Origin: Microcaldota archaeon
GTDB taxonomy: Archaea > Micrarchaeota > Micrarchaeia > Anstonellales > Bilamarchaeaceae
Reading direction: 5' to 3'
Length of the DNA: 64,000 nucleotides
NCBI GenBank assembly: GCA_016212525.1
Contig: JACRGD010000007.1
Span: 220,778 to 284,777 of the forward strand
Made by a program: the position numbers and the translations under genes. The notes below the pieces were generated by a model. It saw only the letters and a program-made list of their open reading frames with translations. It did no database searches and was not told the origin of the DNA. Positions 29,902-39,632 of the stretch are shown here, piece after piece; the stretch's first letter is position 1, and each line of letters opens with the position of its first letter.

Positions 29902-30888
29902 TTAGTTTGATTTGTGTTTTGCCTTTATCCATTCGAACGTATTTGTAAGACCCTGATCGATCGAAACTTTGGGCTTCCATCCAAGTGCAAGAACCTTATC
30001 GACGCTTGGAATGCGTTTTTGGACGTCGTCCTTATAGGCCTTAACACTCTTAGTTCGGAGCGGCTTCCCTGAAGGACCGCACATTTTCCAGATACGCTCG
30101 AGAAGATCCATAACTGAAAGCGCATCGGGATGGGCAACATTATAGTCGTTGTTATCGGTTCGCTTATCGAACGAAAGGGTCGCAACGGCATTGGCAAGAT
30201 CAGTTACATAAGTATACGCCCGAACCTGAGTTCCAGCGCCAAAGATCTCTACTGGATCCTGCTTATCATAGTAGACCTTTTTGATCAAGTCTGGAATGAC
30301 ATGTGCCATACCAGGTTCGTTGTGAGGAACTTCACCTGGACCGTATGCATTAAACGGCCTAAAGGTCGTGTATTTCATGCCATATTGATCATGGAATGCA
30401 GTTGAGTAGTATTCACCGACAAGTTTGGAAAATCCATAGTGACTAATCGGAGGAGGAGCAGTGAAAATATCCTCTTCGCGCGAGGGGAATTTCTCGGTTC
30501 GCTCGAACACCATGGACGAGGAAATATAGATCATCTTCTCAAATGCCCTTGCTTTGCGCGCCTCGTCTAAGAGGTTCGAGTACATGAGAGTGTTGTCTCT
30601 AAGAATCTCAGCAGGATATTTGTGGAAATAACCAATTCCACCAATGCGCGCTGCGAAATGGAAACAATATTCAACATCCGTCAGAAGACCCGCAACAGCC
30701 TTGGCATCGCAGAGATCAACCTGCTTGAATTTGACTTTTTTGAAATCGAGATTTGTAATTTCGCCCTTACTTAAATTGTCAGCAACAGTTACATCATGCC
30801 CTGCTTCGACCAATTGTCGAACTACATTACTTCCGATAAATCCCGCGCCACCAGTTACAAGTACATTAGACATAAGAACACCAGACAT
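29902..30888 (-). CDS. NAD-dependent nucleotide-sugar epimerase/dehydratase (extended SDR)
   Basis: 328 aa; VTGGAGFIGSNVVRQL, YISSSMVF, HYGFSKLVGEYY (YxxxK), RPFNAYGPGE. Confidence 0.93.
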   Translation of the reverse strand: MSGVLMSNVLVTGGAGFIGSNVVRQLVEAGHDVTVADNLSKGEITNLDFKKVKFKQVDLCDAKAVAGLLTDVEYCFHFAARIGGIGYFHKYPAEILRDNTLMYSNLLDEARKARAFEKMIYISSSMVFERTEKFPSREEDIFTAPPPISHYGFSKLVGEYYSTAFHDQYGMKYTTFRPFNAYGPGEVPHNEPGMAHVIPDLIKKVYYDKQDPVEIFGAGTQVRAYTYVTDLANAVATLSFDKRTDNNDYNVAHPDALSVMDLLERIWKMCGPSGKPLRTKSVKAYKDDVQKRIPSVDKVLALGWKPKVSIDQGLTNTFEWIKAKHKSN

Positions 30889-30924
30889 GTTTCAGATAGT
30901 TACAAAATAATTACAAAATAAAAA

Positions 30925-32139
30925 TCATGAATCATTTACCCTAAACACAGAAGACTTTTTTCCAAAGACATTCCATACATCAATAACTACTGCGTCTTTT
31001 TTGATGTACTTTAGATAATAGTCCAAAGGTTTCTTATATTCATCATGGGCGGTCGCAATAACAACGAAATCCGCATCCTTTAGAAGAGACTCATACTCCT
31101 TTCCATGGAAGTAGACATCATGGACATGAACATCTGCAAGCTCCTTTTGGAAGAGTTTTTTGACCTTGTGTGAAAGAGATGCCCGATCATCATCAATATT
31201 TGCCTTAAATGCAAGGCCTAAAATCACACATTTCTTTCCTTTAGGTGGCTTAAGTGCCTTTGCTTTCTGAATTAAGTATGCAGGCAAAGTTTCGTTGATC
31301 TTCCAGGAGGTTGAAATCAAGTCAGCAAAAGGAATTTTCTCCATCAAAAAGAAACCGTCCTTAAAGAGACATGGACCAGCAGCAAAACCAGGAATTTTTG
31401 GACCGCCACGAGAATAGTTTTTGTTTGACAGTTCGACTATCTCGTACGCATTCGCACCCCATTCTTCAGAAATAACCAGGAATTCGTTGGCAATTGCAAA
31501 GTTGATGTATCGATACATGTTGGTAAAGAGCTTTAGCAATTCGGCGTTGATGGCAGAAGTCGGATAAACCTCAGTCTTCATTTTTTTGAAGAACGCAACT
31601 GCTTTTTCGGTGCTCTTTGGATCAATTCCACCTACGATTTCTGGGAGCTTGTCTAATTCCACCATTGCTTTTCCCTCGGCAATTCGTTCGGGGCAAAATG
31701 CAACAAATAAATTTTCTCCGACCTTAAAATTTCGTTTTTGCTCTATGTAGTTCTTGACGTGCTCGGTGGAACCAGGAGAGACAGTGCTTCGCAGGATAAG
31801 AGTCTGACCCTCTCTCAAATGAGGAATCATTGCGTCTAATGATCCATGTATCTGTGAGAAAACTGGATTTAGATACTCGTCAACAGGAGTTCCCAGAGTC
31901 ATGACGATAACATCGACCTCTGAAATTTTAGAAAAGTCAGTAGTCGCCCAGAACGTCTTGTTTATAACTTTCTGAAGTTCTGCCTGAGCACCTTCTTCCT
32001 TAAATGGCATTTTGCCGCCGTTAATGAGGTCGATCTTTTTCGCGTCGATGTCAATTCCGTAGGTCGGGATACCTTTGCTAGCAAAGTAAATTGCTAATGG
32101 AAGGCCCACCCGTCCGATTCCAATAACACATGCTTTCAT
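30925..32139 (-). CDS. Nucleotide-sugar dehydrogenase (UDP-Glc/UDP-ManNAc DH family)
   Basis: 404 aa; VIGIGRVGLPLAIYFASKG, STVSPGSTEHV, ELLKLFTNMYRYINFAIANE, FAAGPCLFKD (catalytic Cys), LGLAFKANIDDDRAS. Confidence 0.93.
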   Translation of the reverse strand: MKACVIGIGRVGLPLAIYFASKGIPTYGIDIDAKKIDLINGGKMPFKEEGAQAELQKVINKTFWATTDFSKISEVDVIVMTLGTPVDEYLNPVFSQIHGSLDAMIPHLREGQTLILRSTVSPGSTEHVKNYIEQKRNFKVGENLFVAFCPERIAEGKAMVELDKLPEIVGGIDPKSTEKAVAFFKKMKTEVYPTSAINAELLKLFTNMYRYINFAIANEFLVISEEWGANAYEIVELSNKNYSRGGPKIPGFAAGPCLFKDGFFLMEKIPFADLISTSWKINETLPAYLIQKAKALKPPKGKKCVILGLAFKANIDDDRASLSHKVKKLFQKELADVHVHDVYFHGKEYESLLKDADFVVIATAHDEYKKPLDYYLKYIKKDAVVIDVWNVFGKKSSVFRVNDS

Positions 32140-32186
32140 GATTTCACCGTAGGTTGTAGTTGTTATGTTCTAGTAGATTAAAATTA

Positions 32187-32921
32187 TTAGCGTAAATATG
32201 CAAGTTTGATCATCTTTAGAAATAAACTAAAGTACCGGTCGAATGTTTTAGAGAGCTTAAATTTTGCAGTCCCTGCAGTCCGGTCCTGCCAGCTTACTGG
32301 AATTTGAACTACCTTGTATTTGGCAAGCAGCATACGAACCATCAGTTCTGCACCGACTTCAAAACCATTGGAATCGGCTCCGATAGTTTTGACCTTAGAA
32401 GATCTAAAGGCCTTAAAATTATTTGAAGTGTCATTAATAGAGGTCCAGAACATTAGCATAACGGAGTAGTTAAAGAGCCGATTACAGATGTTTTTGAGAA
32501 TTGGATAGTCGATGACTTTCGAACCGCTCATGAACCTTGAGCCGACAATCACATCATAACCCTGCTGGAATTTTTCCCACATGGGTCTAATGAAGCGAGG
32601 ATCATCAGAAAGATCGGCCATCATTATGACAGTTAGTTCGCCGTTTGCCTTTGCAATACCCTCTCGAATCGAAATTCCAAATCCATATGGAGGCGATCTG
32701 GCGATTAATTTTACCCGTGGATCTGATTTTGAAAAATCCAAAACTGCCTGCTGGGTACCATCATTACTTCCGTCATCGACAATAAGGATTTCGTAATCCA
32801 AAGAATCGGACTTTAGCTCTGAAGTGAGAGTGGAGAGAGAAGTTTTGATGCATTCTGCTTCGTTTCGGGTTGGCAAAATCACTGAAATCTGAACCATGAT
32901 ATCACAAGCGATAGCTAACAC
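32187..32921 (-). CDS. Family 2 glycosyltransferase (dolichol-phosphate mannosyltransferase-like)
   Basis: 244 aa; SVILPTRNEAECIKTSL, EILIVDDGSNDGT, MMADLSDDP, QDRTAGTAKFKL. Confidence 0.92.
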   Translation of the reverse strand: MLAIACDIMVQISVILPTRNEAECIKTSLSTLTSELKSDSLDYEILIVDDGSNDGTQQAVLDFSKSDPRVKLIARSPPYGFGISIREGIAKANGELTVIMMADLSDDPRFIRPMWEKFQQGYDVIVGSRFMSGSKVIDYPILKNICNRLFNYSVMLMFWTSINDTSNNFKAFRSSKVKTIGADSNGFEVGAELMVRMLLAKYKVVQIPVSWQDRTAGTAKFKLSKTFDRYFSLFLKMIKLAYLR

Positions 32922-33015
32922 AACTTATTGACATTAGCGATAGATAGCTCTGAATCATAAGGACGCCGCCAATATTTATATGCATTCTTGTGTAGGACTG
33001 GAAATAAAATAGAAG

Positions 33016-34845
33016 TCAAAATTCCTTGATCTTATAGAGCCTAAAGTAATCAGTACCTCCATATGAAAAGGTTTTCTCAAGGGTAAAGTGGTTATAGAGG
33101 TCGGGGCTTAGCGGCTCGAGACTCATCTGATAGGGAGTTGCAATCAACAGATCATATATGGGCGCACCCTCACGAGGAGCAGGATCGAGCGAACTCTTTG
33201 CATTTCCAAACTTAACACCGTTTGCAATCCAATAACGCGAATAATCAGGAGTGTTAGGAACGCTTAGCGGATCGAAAAATCCGGCAACCTTGCCTTGCTC
33301 ATCGAATTGGAATTCGTTTGGTATCCACCGGTTCGACCAAAGCAGATATTTGACATGATATTTTACCAGCAACTGACTTCGCATAAGATCATTGTTTCCA
33401 TATACGATCACTGCCTGGTCGGCCATGCGCTGATGCATATCAATGTATGGACTTGCATGCGCACGACGATAAGATAGCACTTTTCTTCCAGCAACCGCAT
33501 TCATCATAAAACCGTCTTCATTATCGGTTAGTATGATATCATTGACATCAGTATTGGATCTAAGGTAAGCTCTTAGATCGGCAATCGGAGGAGGCAATGG
33601 ATTGATTGCATGCTGGAGATACTGATCTTTCTCCTGCATACGCGTCCACTGGGAATTAAGATAATAGGCTGAAAATAGAAGAATAGCAATAAGCAAGACG
33701 ATCGATAGATTGCCCCCCTGACCATACTTTCGATCGATCGAGATCAGACCGAAGTAGAACGTCAGCATAAGGACTATCGGATATATTTGATCCGACATCA
33801 TGAAATTGACCAGATGGAAATTAAACAGAGGCACAGTTATGGCTGGATGAATAATAACGAGCAGCCAGAGGACAAACAAAACAAGGACGAATTTTTCCTT
33901 AAGTTCATTTCGATTCGAAACCAGATGGTAAAGGCCAAACAGATAGATTATAGAAAACAATGGACCTAGGCCAGATTTAAGTGGAAATAGAACAGCCGAA
34001 ATAAGATCAATTATACCTCCCCAAAGATATGCTGAAACATGCATATCAGGAACTGTTATATTCTGGATATCATTAGGAGTGCTTCCGTGGTAGACAAATA
34101 GGGGCTTGTACCAGAACAAAAGAGAGATCAGAAAACCCAAAATAAATACTCCTGCCCAGAGCTTTAATTTATCCATTCCTTCTTTTGATATAGTAATGGT
34201 AGTAAGAGCAGAAAAATCAGTTATGAAAAGAGGCAAAAGGAAAACTATTGCCGATGCCCCAAAGATAAGGAAACTAATGAAGAATGCCTGTGTATTTGAA
34301 AGAGCACAAAGGCCCAAAAGCAGGGCAGTTAAAATAGCCCGTTTCATATCTGGAGAGCGAATAAATTCATAGATACATAAAACAAATGCAGGAACTAGCA
34401 GATAAGCTGCAAAAGGACTGTATTTGAAAATAGGAAAACCAGAAGCAAAATAGAACAATGCTAAAATCGGAGCGAATGTCAAATCACCAAAGAATCGGAG
34501 GCAGATCAGATAAATTACAACAAGAACCAGCACCGCTATCAAAATACTAAATAAGATAAGACCCTGCATCGGATCCAAGCCCAAAAGTTTGGAGAATAGT
34601 GAAACACTAAGATGATAAAACCAGGGAACCCAGGGAACTTCATCGCTCATCTGGGCGCTCGAAAGAGGATTACCGCCTTCGAAGATATGCATGACTCCCC
34701 CAAGACCATTATAATAGTCACCACCATAAATGGGCGAGGGAAGGCTTTGGAATTTTGAGACCAGATTGTAGTGAAGATAGAGAATAAAAAGTGCCCCGAG
34801 AAGATAGAGAACATTGGATTTTGTAAGATATTTTGAGAGCTCCAT
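33016..34845 (-). CDS. Polytopic membrane protein, probable GT-C-type glycosyltransferase
   Basis: ORF 33016-34920, likely start 34845 (MELSKYLTKSNVLY); about 12 TMs, acidic luminal-loop motif PIYGGDYYNGLGG, soluble C-terminal domain. Confidence 0.65.
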   Translation of the reverse strand: MELSKYLTKSNVLYLLGALFILYLHYNLVSKFQSLPSPIYGGDYYNGLGGVMHIFEGGNPLSSAQMSDEVPWVPWFYHLSVSLFSKLLGLDPMQGLILFSILIAVLVLVVIYLICLRFFGDLTFAPILALFYFASGFPIFKYSPFAAYLLVPAFVLCIYEFIRSPDMKRAILTALLLGLCALSNTQAFFISFLIFGASAIVFLLPLFITDFSALTTITISKEGMDKLKLWAGVFILGFLISLLFWYKPLFVYHGSTPNDIQNITVPDMHVSAYLWGGIIDLISAVLFPLKSGLGPLFSIIYLFGLYHLVSNRNELKEKFVLVLFVLWLLVIIHPAITVPLFNFHLVNFMMSDQIYPIVLMLTFYFGLISIDRKYGQGGNLSIVLLIAILLFSAYYLNSQWTRMQEKDQYLQHAINPLPPPIADLRAYLRSNTDVNDIILTDNEDGFMMNAVAGRKVLSYRRAHASPYIDMHQRMADQAVIVYGNNDLMRSQLLVKYHVKYLLWSNRWIPNEFQFDEQGKVAGFFDPLSVPNTPDYSRYWIANGVKFGNAKSSLDPAPREGAPIYDLLIATPYQMSLEPLSPDLYNHFTLEKTFSYGGTDYFRLYKIKEF

Positions 34846-34879
34846 AAGCAGAATAATAGGTGCGAAAGATAAATATACA

Positions 34880-35012
34880 GAACACACTGCGTGAAAAAAG
34901 CAGTAACTATAGCACACCACGAAACCAATACGACGGATTCTGAGTCTTTCTCATTCAGTCCTAAGTCGTAGTGTGCTACCTTAGCGAATCGCAAAACAAT
35001 TACGGTTCGCTG
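34880..35012. repeat. Intergenic region with inverted repeats (13-nt arms, 12/13 pairing, plus smaller hairpins)
   Basis: TAGCACACCACGA (34910-34922) vs TCGTAGTGTGCTA (34966-34978); GCGAATCG...CGGTTCGC nearby; ACTGC...GCAGT at the left edge. Confidence 0.5.
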
Positions 35013-35017
35013 TAAAT

Positions 35018-36349
35018 CTATTTTCGTATAGCACGCAAAAGAAAAACAACCAGAATAAATCCCAATGGCAGGAGATAGAGGAAAGACGATGCCAAAAATT
35101 CAGTGTTCCCAAAATATGAATCGATAGAATTTTCCCTCAGCAGGTATTGATCTTTTTGAAGAATTGATCGACCATCATCAGAATTATTTCCATAACTGAG
35201 CATGCGACTATAAATAAGGCGACTAAATGAAAAGTTATCGGCAAAAGAATCAGTCAAATTTACAGAAAGAACATTTGGACCTAGGTATCCAGGACCGCCA
35301 TAAGAAAAATTAACATGGTAGATAAATGAATATGAGTAGTTTTGACGCTCGAGCGGAATCGGAAGCGTGAGATTTTCAAATTCTGCGACTCCGGTAGCTT
35401 CAGTTGGATGGGACCAAAGAATCTGATAATCCAGATTTGATGGACCGCCCGCATCAGATTGATTTTGAGAGACTGCATCAAAAGACCTAAGAGTTCGCCT
35501 TTGGGACAGATTACCATTGACATAATTATCTATATTATATAGAGGAGACTGACTAAGCACCACCAGATCGAACCGGTTATTTCGATACCATTGTTCAGGC
35601 AAAATGGGCGAGAGAAGAAAAACCAGTTTTTGTCTTCCGGCAACAGAGAAATTGCGGGTGGAATTTATGGGAACTGAGACAGAATAGAGCTCAAGATTAT
35701 TGTTGCATCCTAGCCCATCAAACTCGCGATCGTTTACCTCATAGATTATTGTTGCATTGCCAGATAAGTTGACAATTAGAGGCTCAAGACCCGAAGAGGT
35801 TTCCATTTCAGAGAGCAACTCGGGAGGAACCAAAACAATCGGAGAATTAACGGGCACAATTCGCGAGACATTGCGAAAAGTCAGGGATAGATTAAGAGAG
35901 TAGTTGACTGAACTGGAGGTTTCGTATTCAAGACAACTATCCAGATCAAGATCACATTCAACTCCCGCAGTAGGCCCATAACCAGCATCGCAGATTTTAC
36001 CAGAACCGTCAGACGCAGAGAGATGACCTAAGTTCGTTCCGGTGGCAATTAGAATAGAAAGATCAGATCGCGAATGCGTCAGATTGTCAAGAAGAAGACT
36101 GGGCCCCAAGACATAACCACTGGCACTCTGATTAAGCTGAATCGAACGCGAACCCAACAGGATCGACATTATCACGCTCGATGAAGAGGAATTGAAAAAG
36201 GAATTCGAAAGCGAAGAAGACAAAGCGAGATTGTGGGAAGAAACAGCAGATATTTCTGAAGATGGATCAATTGAAAATGAAATAGCATTTGCAACAAAAA
36301 TAATGAGGAAAATCGATCTCAAAGAAAGAAAACGAAAAATACCGGACAT
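35018..36349 (-). CDS. Hypothetical cell-surface protein (signal peptide, C-terminal TM)
   Basis: 443 aa; MSGIFRFLSLRSIFLIIFVANAISF...; Asn/Ser-rich with many NxS/T sequons; C-terminal FLYLLPLGFILVVFLLRAIRK. Confidence 0.7.
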   Translation of the reverse strand: MSGIFRFLSLRSIFLIIFVANAISFSIDPSSEISAVSSHNLALSSSLSNSFFNSSSSSVIMSILLGSRSIQLNQSASGYVLGPSLLLDNLTHSRSDLSILIATGTNLGHLSASDGSGKICDAGYGPTAGVECDLDLDSCLEYETSSSVNYSLNLSLTFRNVSRIVPVNSPIVLVPPELLSEMETSSGLEPLIVNLSGNATIIYEVNDREFDGLGCNNNLELYSVSVPINSTRNFSVAGRQKLVFLLSPILPEQWYRNNRFDLVVLSQSPLYNIDNYVNGNLSQRRTLRSFDAVSQNQSDAGGPSNLDYQILWSHPTEATGVAEFENLTLPIPLERQNYSYSFIYHVNFSYGGPGYLGPNVLSVNLTDSFADNFSFSRLIYSRMLSYGNNSDDGRSILQKDQYLLRENSIDSYFGNTEFLASSFLYLLPLGFILVVFLLRAIRK

Positions 36350-36354
36350 ATCAA

Positions 36355-38262
36355 TCAGAGATAATCATCCAGTTCGTCAATAGGAACAAAACTCAAAAGG
36401 CCATTTTGAATTTTTAGGTTCAAAAGTGCAGTTTCTTTAGAAGAAAGTCCGCTATAGGCAGAATGTATGTCCCGCTTGTCTTCGATCACAACCAGCACTT
36501 TTTTGGAAGATTTGATATTGCCAAAACTCAGATCATAGTTAGGAGTTACAAAAACACCCAAACGCTCCTGGAAGGAAATACCATTTTCGATTAGTTTTTC
36601 CCGAACCAAACGGAGCAGGACATTTTGTCGAACTGAACCCTCGGTCTTTAGCTGATAGTAATTGCGATAAGTCTGAAGAAGACCCTTTTGCACAAGATCT
36701 TTTAGGAGGGCCTCGACATTTCCATCAGTAACGTCTGCACCACCAGTAACATGCCTCTTTAGGCCAAAGGAAAATTCGGAGGGAGTTATCGGAAATGAAT
36801 CGAGTTTCATATCTTTGCGGGCGTTGTTGAATGCCGTGATAGCTTCGCTCGAGGAAATAGGCTGTTCTTTGCGGACATATGTAATCGAATCGACAAATCG
36901 AAGACGATATGAGGGGGATTTTGAAAGTCGTGCTGCAAGATAGACAAGAAGCACGATCAAACCGACAGGAAGGCCGTATTTTAGATAGAAATCCAGTAGA
37001 GGCTCGGAATTGTTTTCAACTTCCACGCTAACAGACTGCCTGCCGATCTGGAAGTTAAATGAGGTTTTTCCTTTTGGCAGTTGAGCATCGACAGTAAGAA
37101 CTCCACCGGAAACATAGAATTTCTTTGGAGAAGTCGAATTATCAAGTGAAACAAATACTTCAGAACTCTCGAGGGGAACACCATCCCGAAGGATAAGGAA
37201 TTTGTAGGCGATACCATTCTGTCCAATATGGCGTACTTCTAGATTATTAACATGTAAAATGCCGCTATAGAGCACACCCGAAGAATCGAAAACTCGCACA
37301 ACGTAAGATCCGGCATCGGGAAAATCAAGACGTTTTACGACAACGTTTTCCTCGGTAACCGGAGAGAGAGCCTCGGTAAATATTTCTGAACCTTCCTTTG
37401 AAACAGAGATGCGTGGAATTCCAACCGACTTATTTAAGGCAAAAGAGAGGGAAGTTTTTTCGTTTGGATAGATGCTTGATGGATCAAAGGAGATGGAAGG
37501 AGAAACAACCCGAAGTTGTTTTGAATCATAAATACCCTTTTTACCATCAGTAAATGAGTAGATAACCCTCAGGTATCTTCCACCTAAGAACTCAAGAGAA
37601 GAGGTGTCTTTTTTATTTGAAAGCAGAGTCAAGGTCTTTGAATTTCTAAGAGACCAGTTTTGATAGAGCAAAAATAAGGGGAGGGAAAAGTTCTGGTTCG
37701 TAAATGAGTCTTCAGAAAACACAGAAATCTGAGGTTTGAGAGAGGAGTTAAGAGAATCAAACCAGTTTTTCCGGACTGTACCACCAGAACTGATGAGAAG
37801 ATTGGGATCTCCAAAGTAAACAAGACTTACATTCTTAGGCCGTGTTTGGAATTGCAAAAGAAGATTTTGGGGCATTGCGCCAGTAGGGACGATAACAATC
37901 GAGTCACGGGGCAAAACAGAACTATTGGAAATAGAGATCACATAACCATAGGACTCAAGAGACTTTAGTTGATCGTAAATTTTTGAAGCAGAAAGATCGG
38001 AAATTGAATCAGAACGTGATAGTACAACAACAGTCTTTTGAGGCTCAAGATCTGAGGATAACAGAGTCAGATTACCAGATCCCCAATAATTATAGACAAT
38101 ATAAGCCTCGGATCCGGCAACATCAGAAGAAAGAACCGAAAATTCAGAGGGAGGGGGGGAAGAACCGGAGGAAGAAGTTGAATAGATGAAAAACCCAAGG
38201 AAAATAAGAACTACGCAGATAAGAACCCCTACGATCCCAAGTGCGATAGTTCTCAAATTCAT
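36355..38262 (-). CDS. Membrane protein with large exported region, central TM and C-terminal cytoplasmic domain
   Basis: 635 aa; N-terminal TM, about 400 aa exported region, TM (GLPVGLIVLLVYLAARL), then soluble C-terminal part with possible winged-helix segment (NVEALLKDLVQKGLLQTYRNYYQLK). Confidence 0.65.
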   Translation of the reverse strand: MNLRTIALGIVGVLICVVLIFLGFFIYSTSSSGSSPPPSEFSVLSSDVAGSEAYIVYNYWGSGNLTLLSSDLEPQKTVVVLSRSDSISDLSASKIYDQLKSLESYGYVISISNSSVLPRDSIVIVPTGAMPQNLLLQFQTRPKNVSLVYFGDPNLLISSGGTVRKNWFDSLNSSLKPQISVFSEDSFTNQNFSLPLFLLYQNWSLRNSKTLTLLSNKKDTSSLEFLGGRYLRVIYSFTDGKKGIYDSKQLRVVSPSISFDPSSIYPNEKTSLSFALNKSVGIPRISVSKEGSEIFTEALSPVTEENVVVKRLDFPDAGSYVVRVFDSSGVLYSGILHVNNLEVRHIGQNGIAYKFLILRDGVPLESSEVFVSLDNSTSPKKFYVSGGVLTVDAQLPKGKTSFNFQIGRQSVSVEVENNSEPLLDFYLKYGLPVGLIVLLVYLAARLSKSPSYRLRFVDSITYVRKEQPISSSEAITAFNNARKDMKLDSFPITPSEFSFGLKRHVTGGADVTDGNVEALLKDLVQKGLLQTYRNYYQLKTEGSVRQNVLLRLVREKLIENGISFQERLGVFVTPNYDLSFGNIKSSKKVLVVIEDKRDIHSAYSGLSSKETALLNLKIQNGLLSFVPIDELDDYL

Positions 38263-39632
38263 AAATCTAACCTTGATTTCTTGAGGAATTCCACATCGTT
38301 CTTATAGAAGGACCTTATATCTTCAAGACCCAGACTGAGCATTAATGGACGCTCAAGACTAAGTCCCCAGGCCAAAACAGGATAGACACCAGCTAGCGGA
38401 ATGCTGACTTCTGGCCTAAAGATACCTGCGCCGCCTAATTCGAGCCATTGTTTTCTTGGTTCGAAATAAACTTCAATTTCCAGACTCGGTTCAGTGTAGG
38501 GGAAGAAACTTGGCCTAAATCGGATTTTTTCAAAGCCCAGTTTTCGATAGAATTCTTTTAGGATACCAAGAAGATCGGTGAACGTTGCGCCTTCCCAGGC
38601 TATTATACCCTCGACCTGATGAAATTCTGCGAGGTGTTTGTAATCAGTGGCTTCATTTCTAAAGACCCGGCCCACGGCAAAATATTTTCTGGGCTTTTTA
38701 TCCTTTGCCTCGGAAAGGTAGCGGGCCGAGAGGGCAGTTGTATGAGTTCGAAGAACCATTTTTGTGGCTTCTTTTTCACTCCATTGATATTTCCAACCCT
38801 CTTCATGGGCATTCTTGATTCGCTCGACCAGTTTCCGGTCATTTGGAAGCGGCATCGAACCATTTAGATAGAAAGTATCTGCCAGCTCACGTGCCGGATG
38901 GTCCTGGGGTTGGAAAAGGGCATCGAAATTCCAGAACGAACTTTCGACAATATCCCCTTCCATTTCTTCAAAGCCAAGTTCGGACATAATTTTGCGGATT
39001 TTTTCTGAAAGGGCAGAAATCGGATGCGCCTTTGCAACAGGAGCATCAGCAGCAGGAGCAGAGATGTCAAATTCATCTGCGGGTTCTTCCATTGTTTTTC
39101 CAGTAAAGGAAACTGAAGTAAATGCCTTGTTTTCAAGTTCTATTAATTCGTATTTTCTAAGCTCATTACAGATAGCAAGATCAGAATCAACAGGAGAATA
39201 TGCTTTAGGTTCAGATGCAACCAAACGGGCAACACGAAGCAAGGATGAAAGTTCTCCTTGGACCACATCGCTTGGCTTTGCTGGGAGTAGTTTTCCCCCA
39301 GAACCAACACTCACGAATTTTCGATCTTTTGCCCATTTGAAATAAGGCTGTTCCTCAGGAGTAAGATCTGAAATGCTCATACCGTTTTCGGCCTTAATAA
39401 AAATGAGATATGGGGGCAAAGTATCGTCTTTGAGATAGCCTGCGAGTTTGGAGGTTGCATTCCAACGGGACCCAGATGACTGAGACGTAGTTACATATCC
39501 CCCAGCTTTTAGAGATTCGATAGCACGCCGAACCGTATCAGGCGAGAGATTGAGCGCCTGAGCAATGGCATCAATAGTAGCAGTTTTATTCTTAGAAACG
39601 AACTGATAAATTTCCCATTCTCCTTTGTACAT
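38259..39632 (-). CDS. pheS: Phenylalanyl-tRNA synthetase alpha subunit
   Basis: 457 aa; HPARELADTFYL, LRTHTTALSARYL, RVFRNEATDYKHLAEFHQVEG, ELGGAGIFRPEV, LAWGLSLERPLML. Confidence 0.96.
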   Translation of the reverse strand: MYKGEWEIYQFVSKNKTATIDAIAQALNLSPDTVRRAIESLKAGGYVTTSQSSGSRWNATSKLAGYLKDDTLPPYLIFIKAENGMSISDLTPEEQPYFKWAKDRKFVSVGSGGKLLPAKPSDVVQGELSSLLRVARLVASEPKAYSPVDSDLAICNELRKYELIELENKAFTSVSFTGKTMEEPADEFDISAPAADAPVAKAHPISALSEKIRKIMSELGFEEMEGDIVESSFWNFDALFQPQDHPARELADTFYLNGSMPLPNDRKLVERIKNAHEEGWKYQWSEKEATKMVLRTHTTALSARYLSEAKDKKPRKYFAVGRVFRNEATDYKHLAEFHQVEGIIAWEGATFTDLLGILKEFYRKLGFEKIRFRPSFFPYTEPSLEIEVYFEPRKQWLELGGAGIFRPEVSIPLAGVYPVLAWGLSLERPLMLSLGLEDIRSFYKNDVEFLKKSRLDL

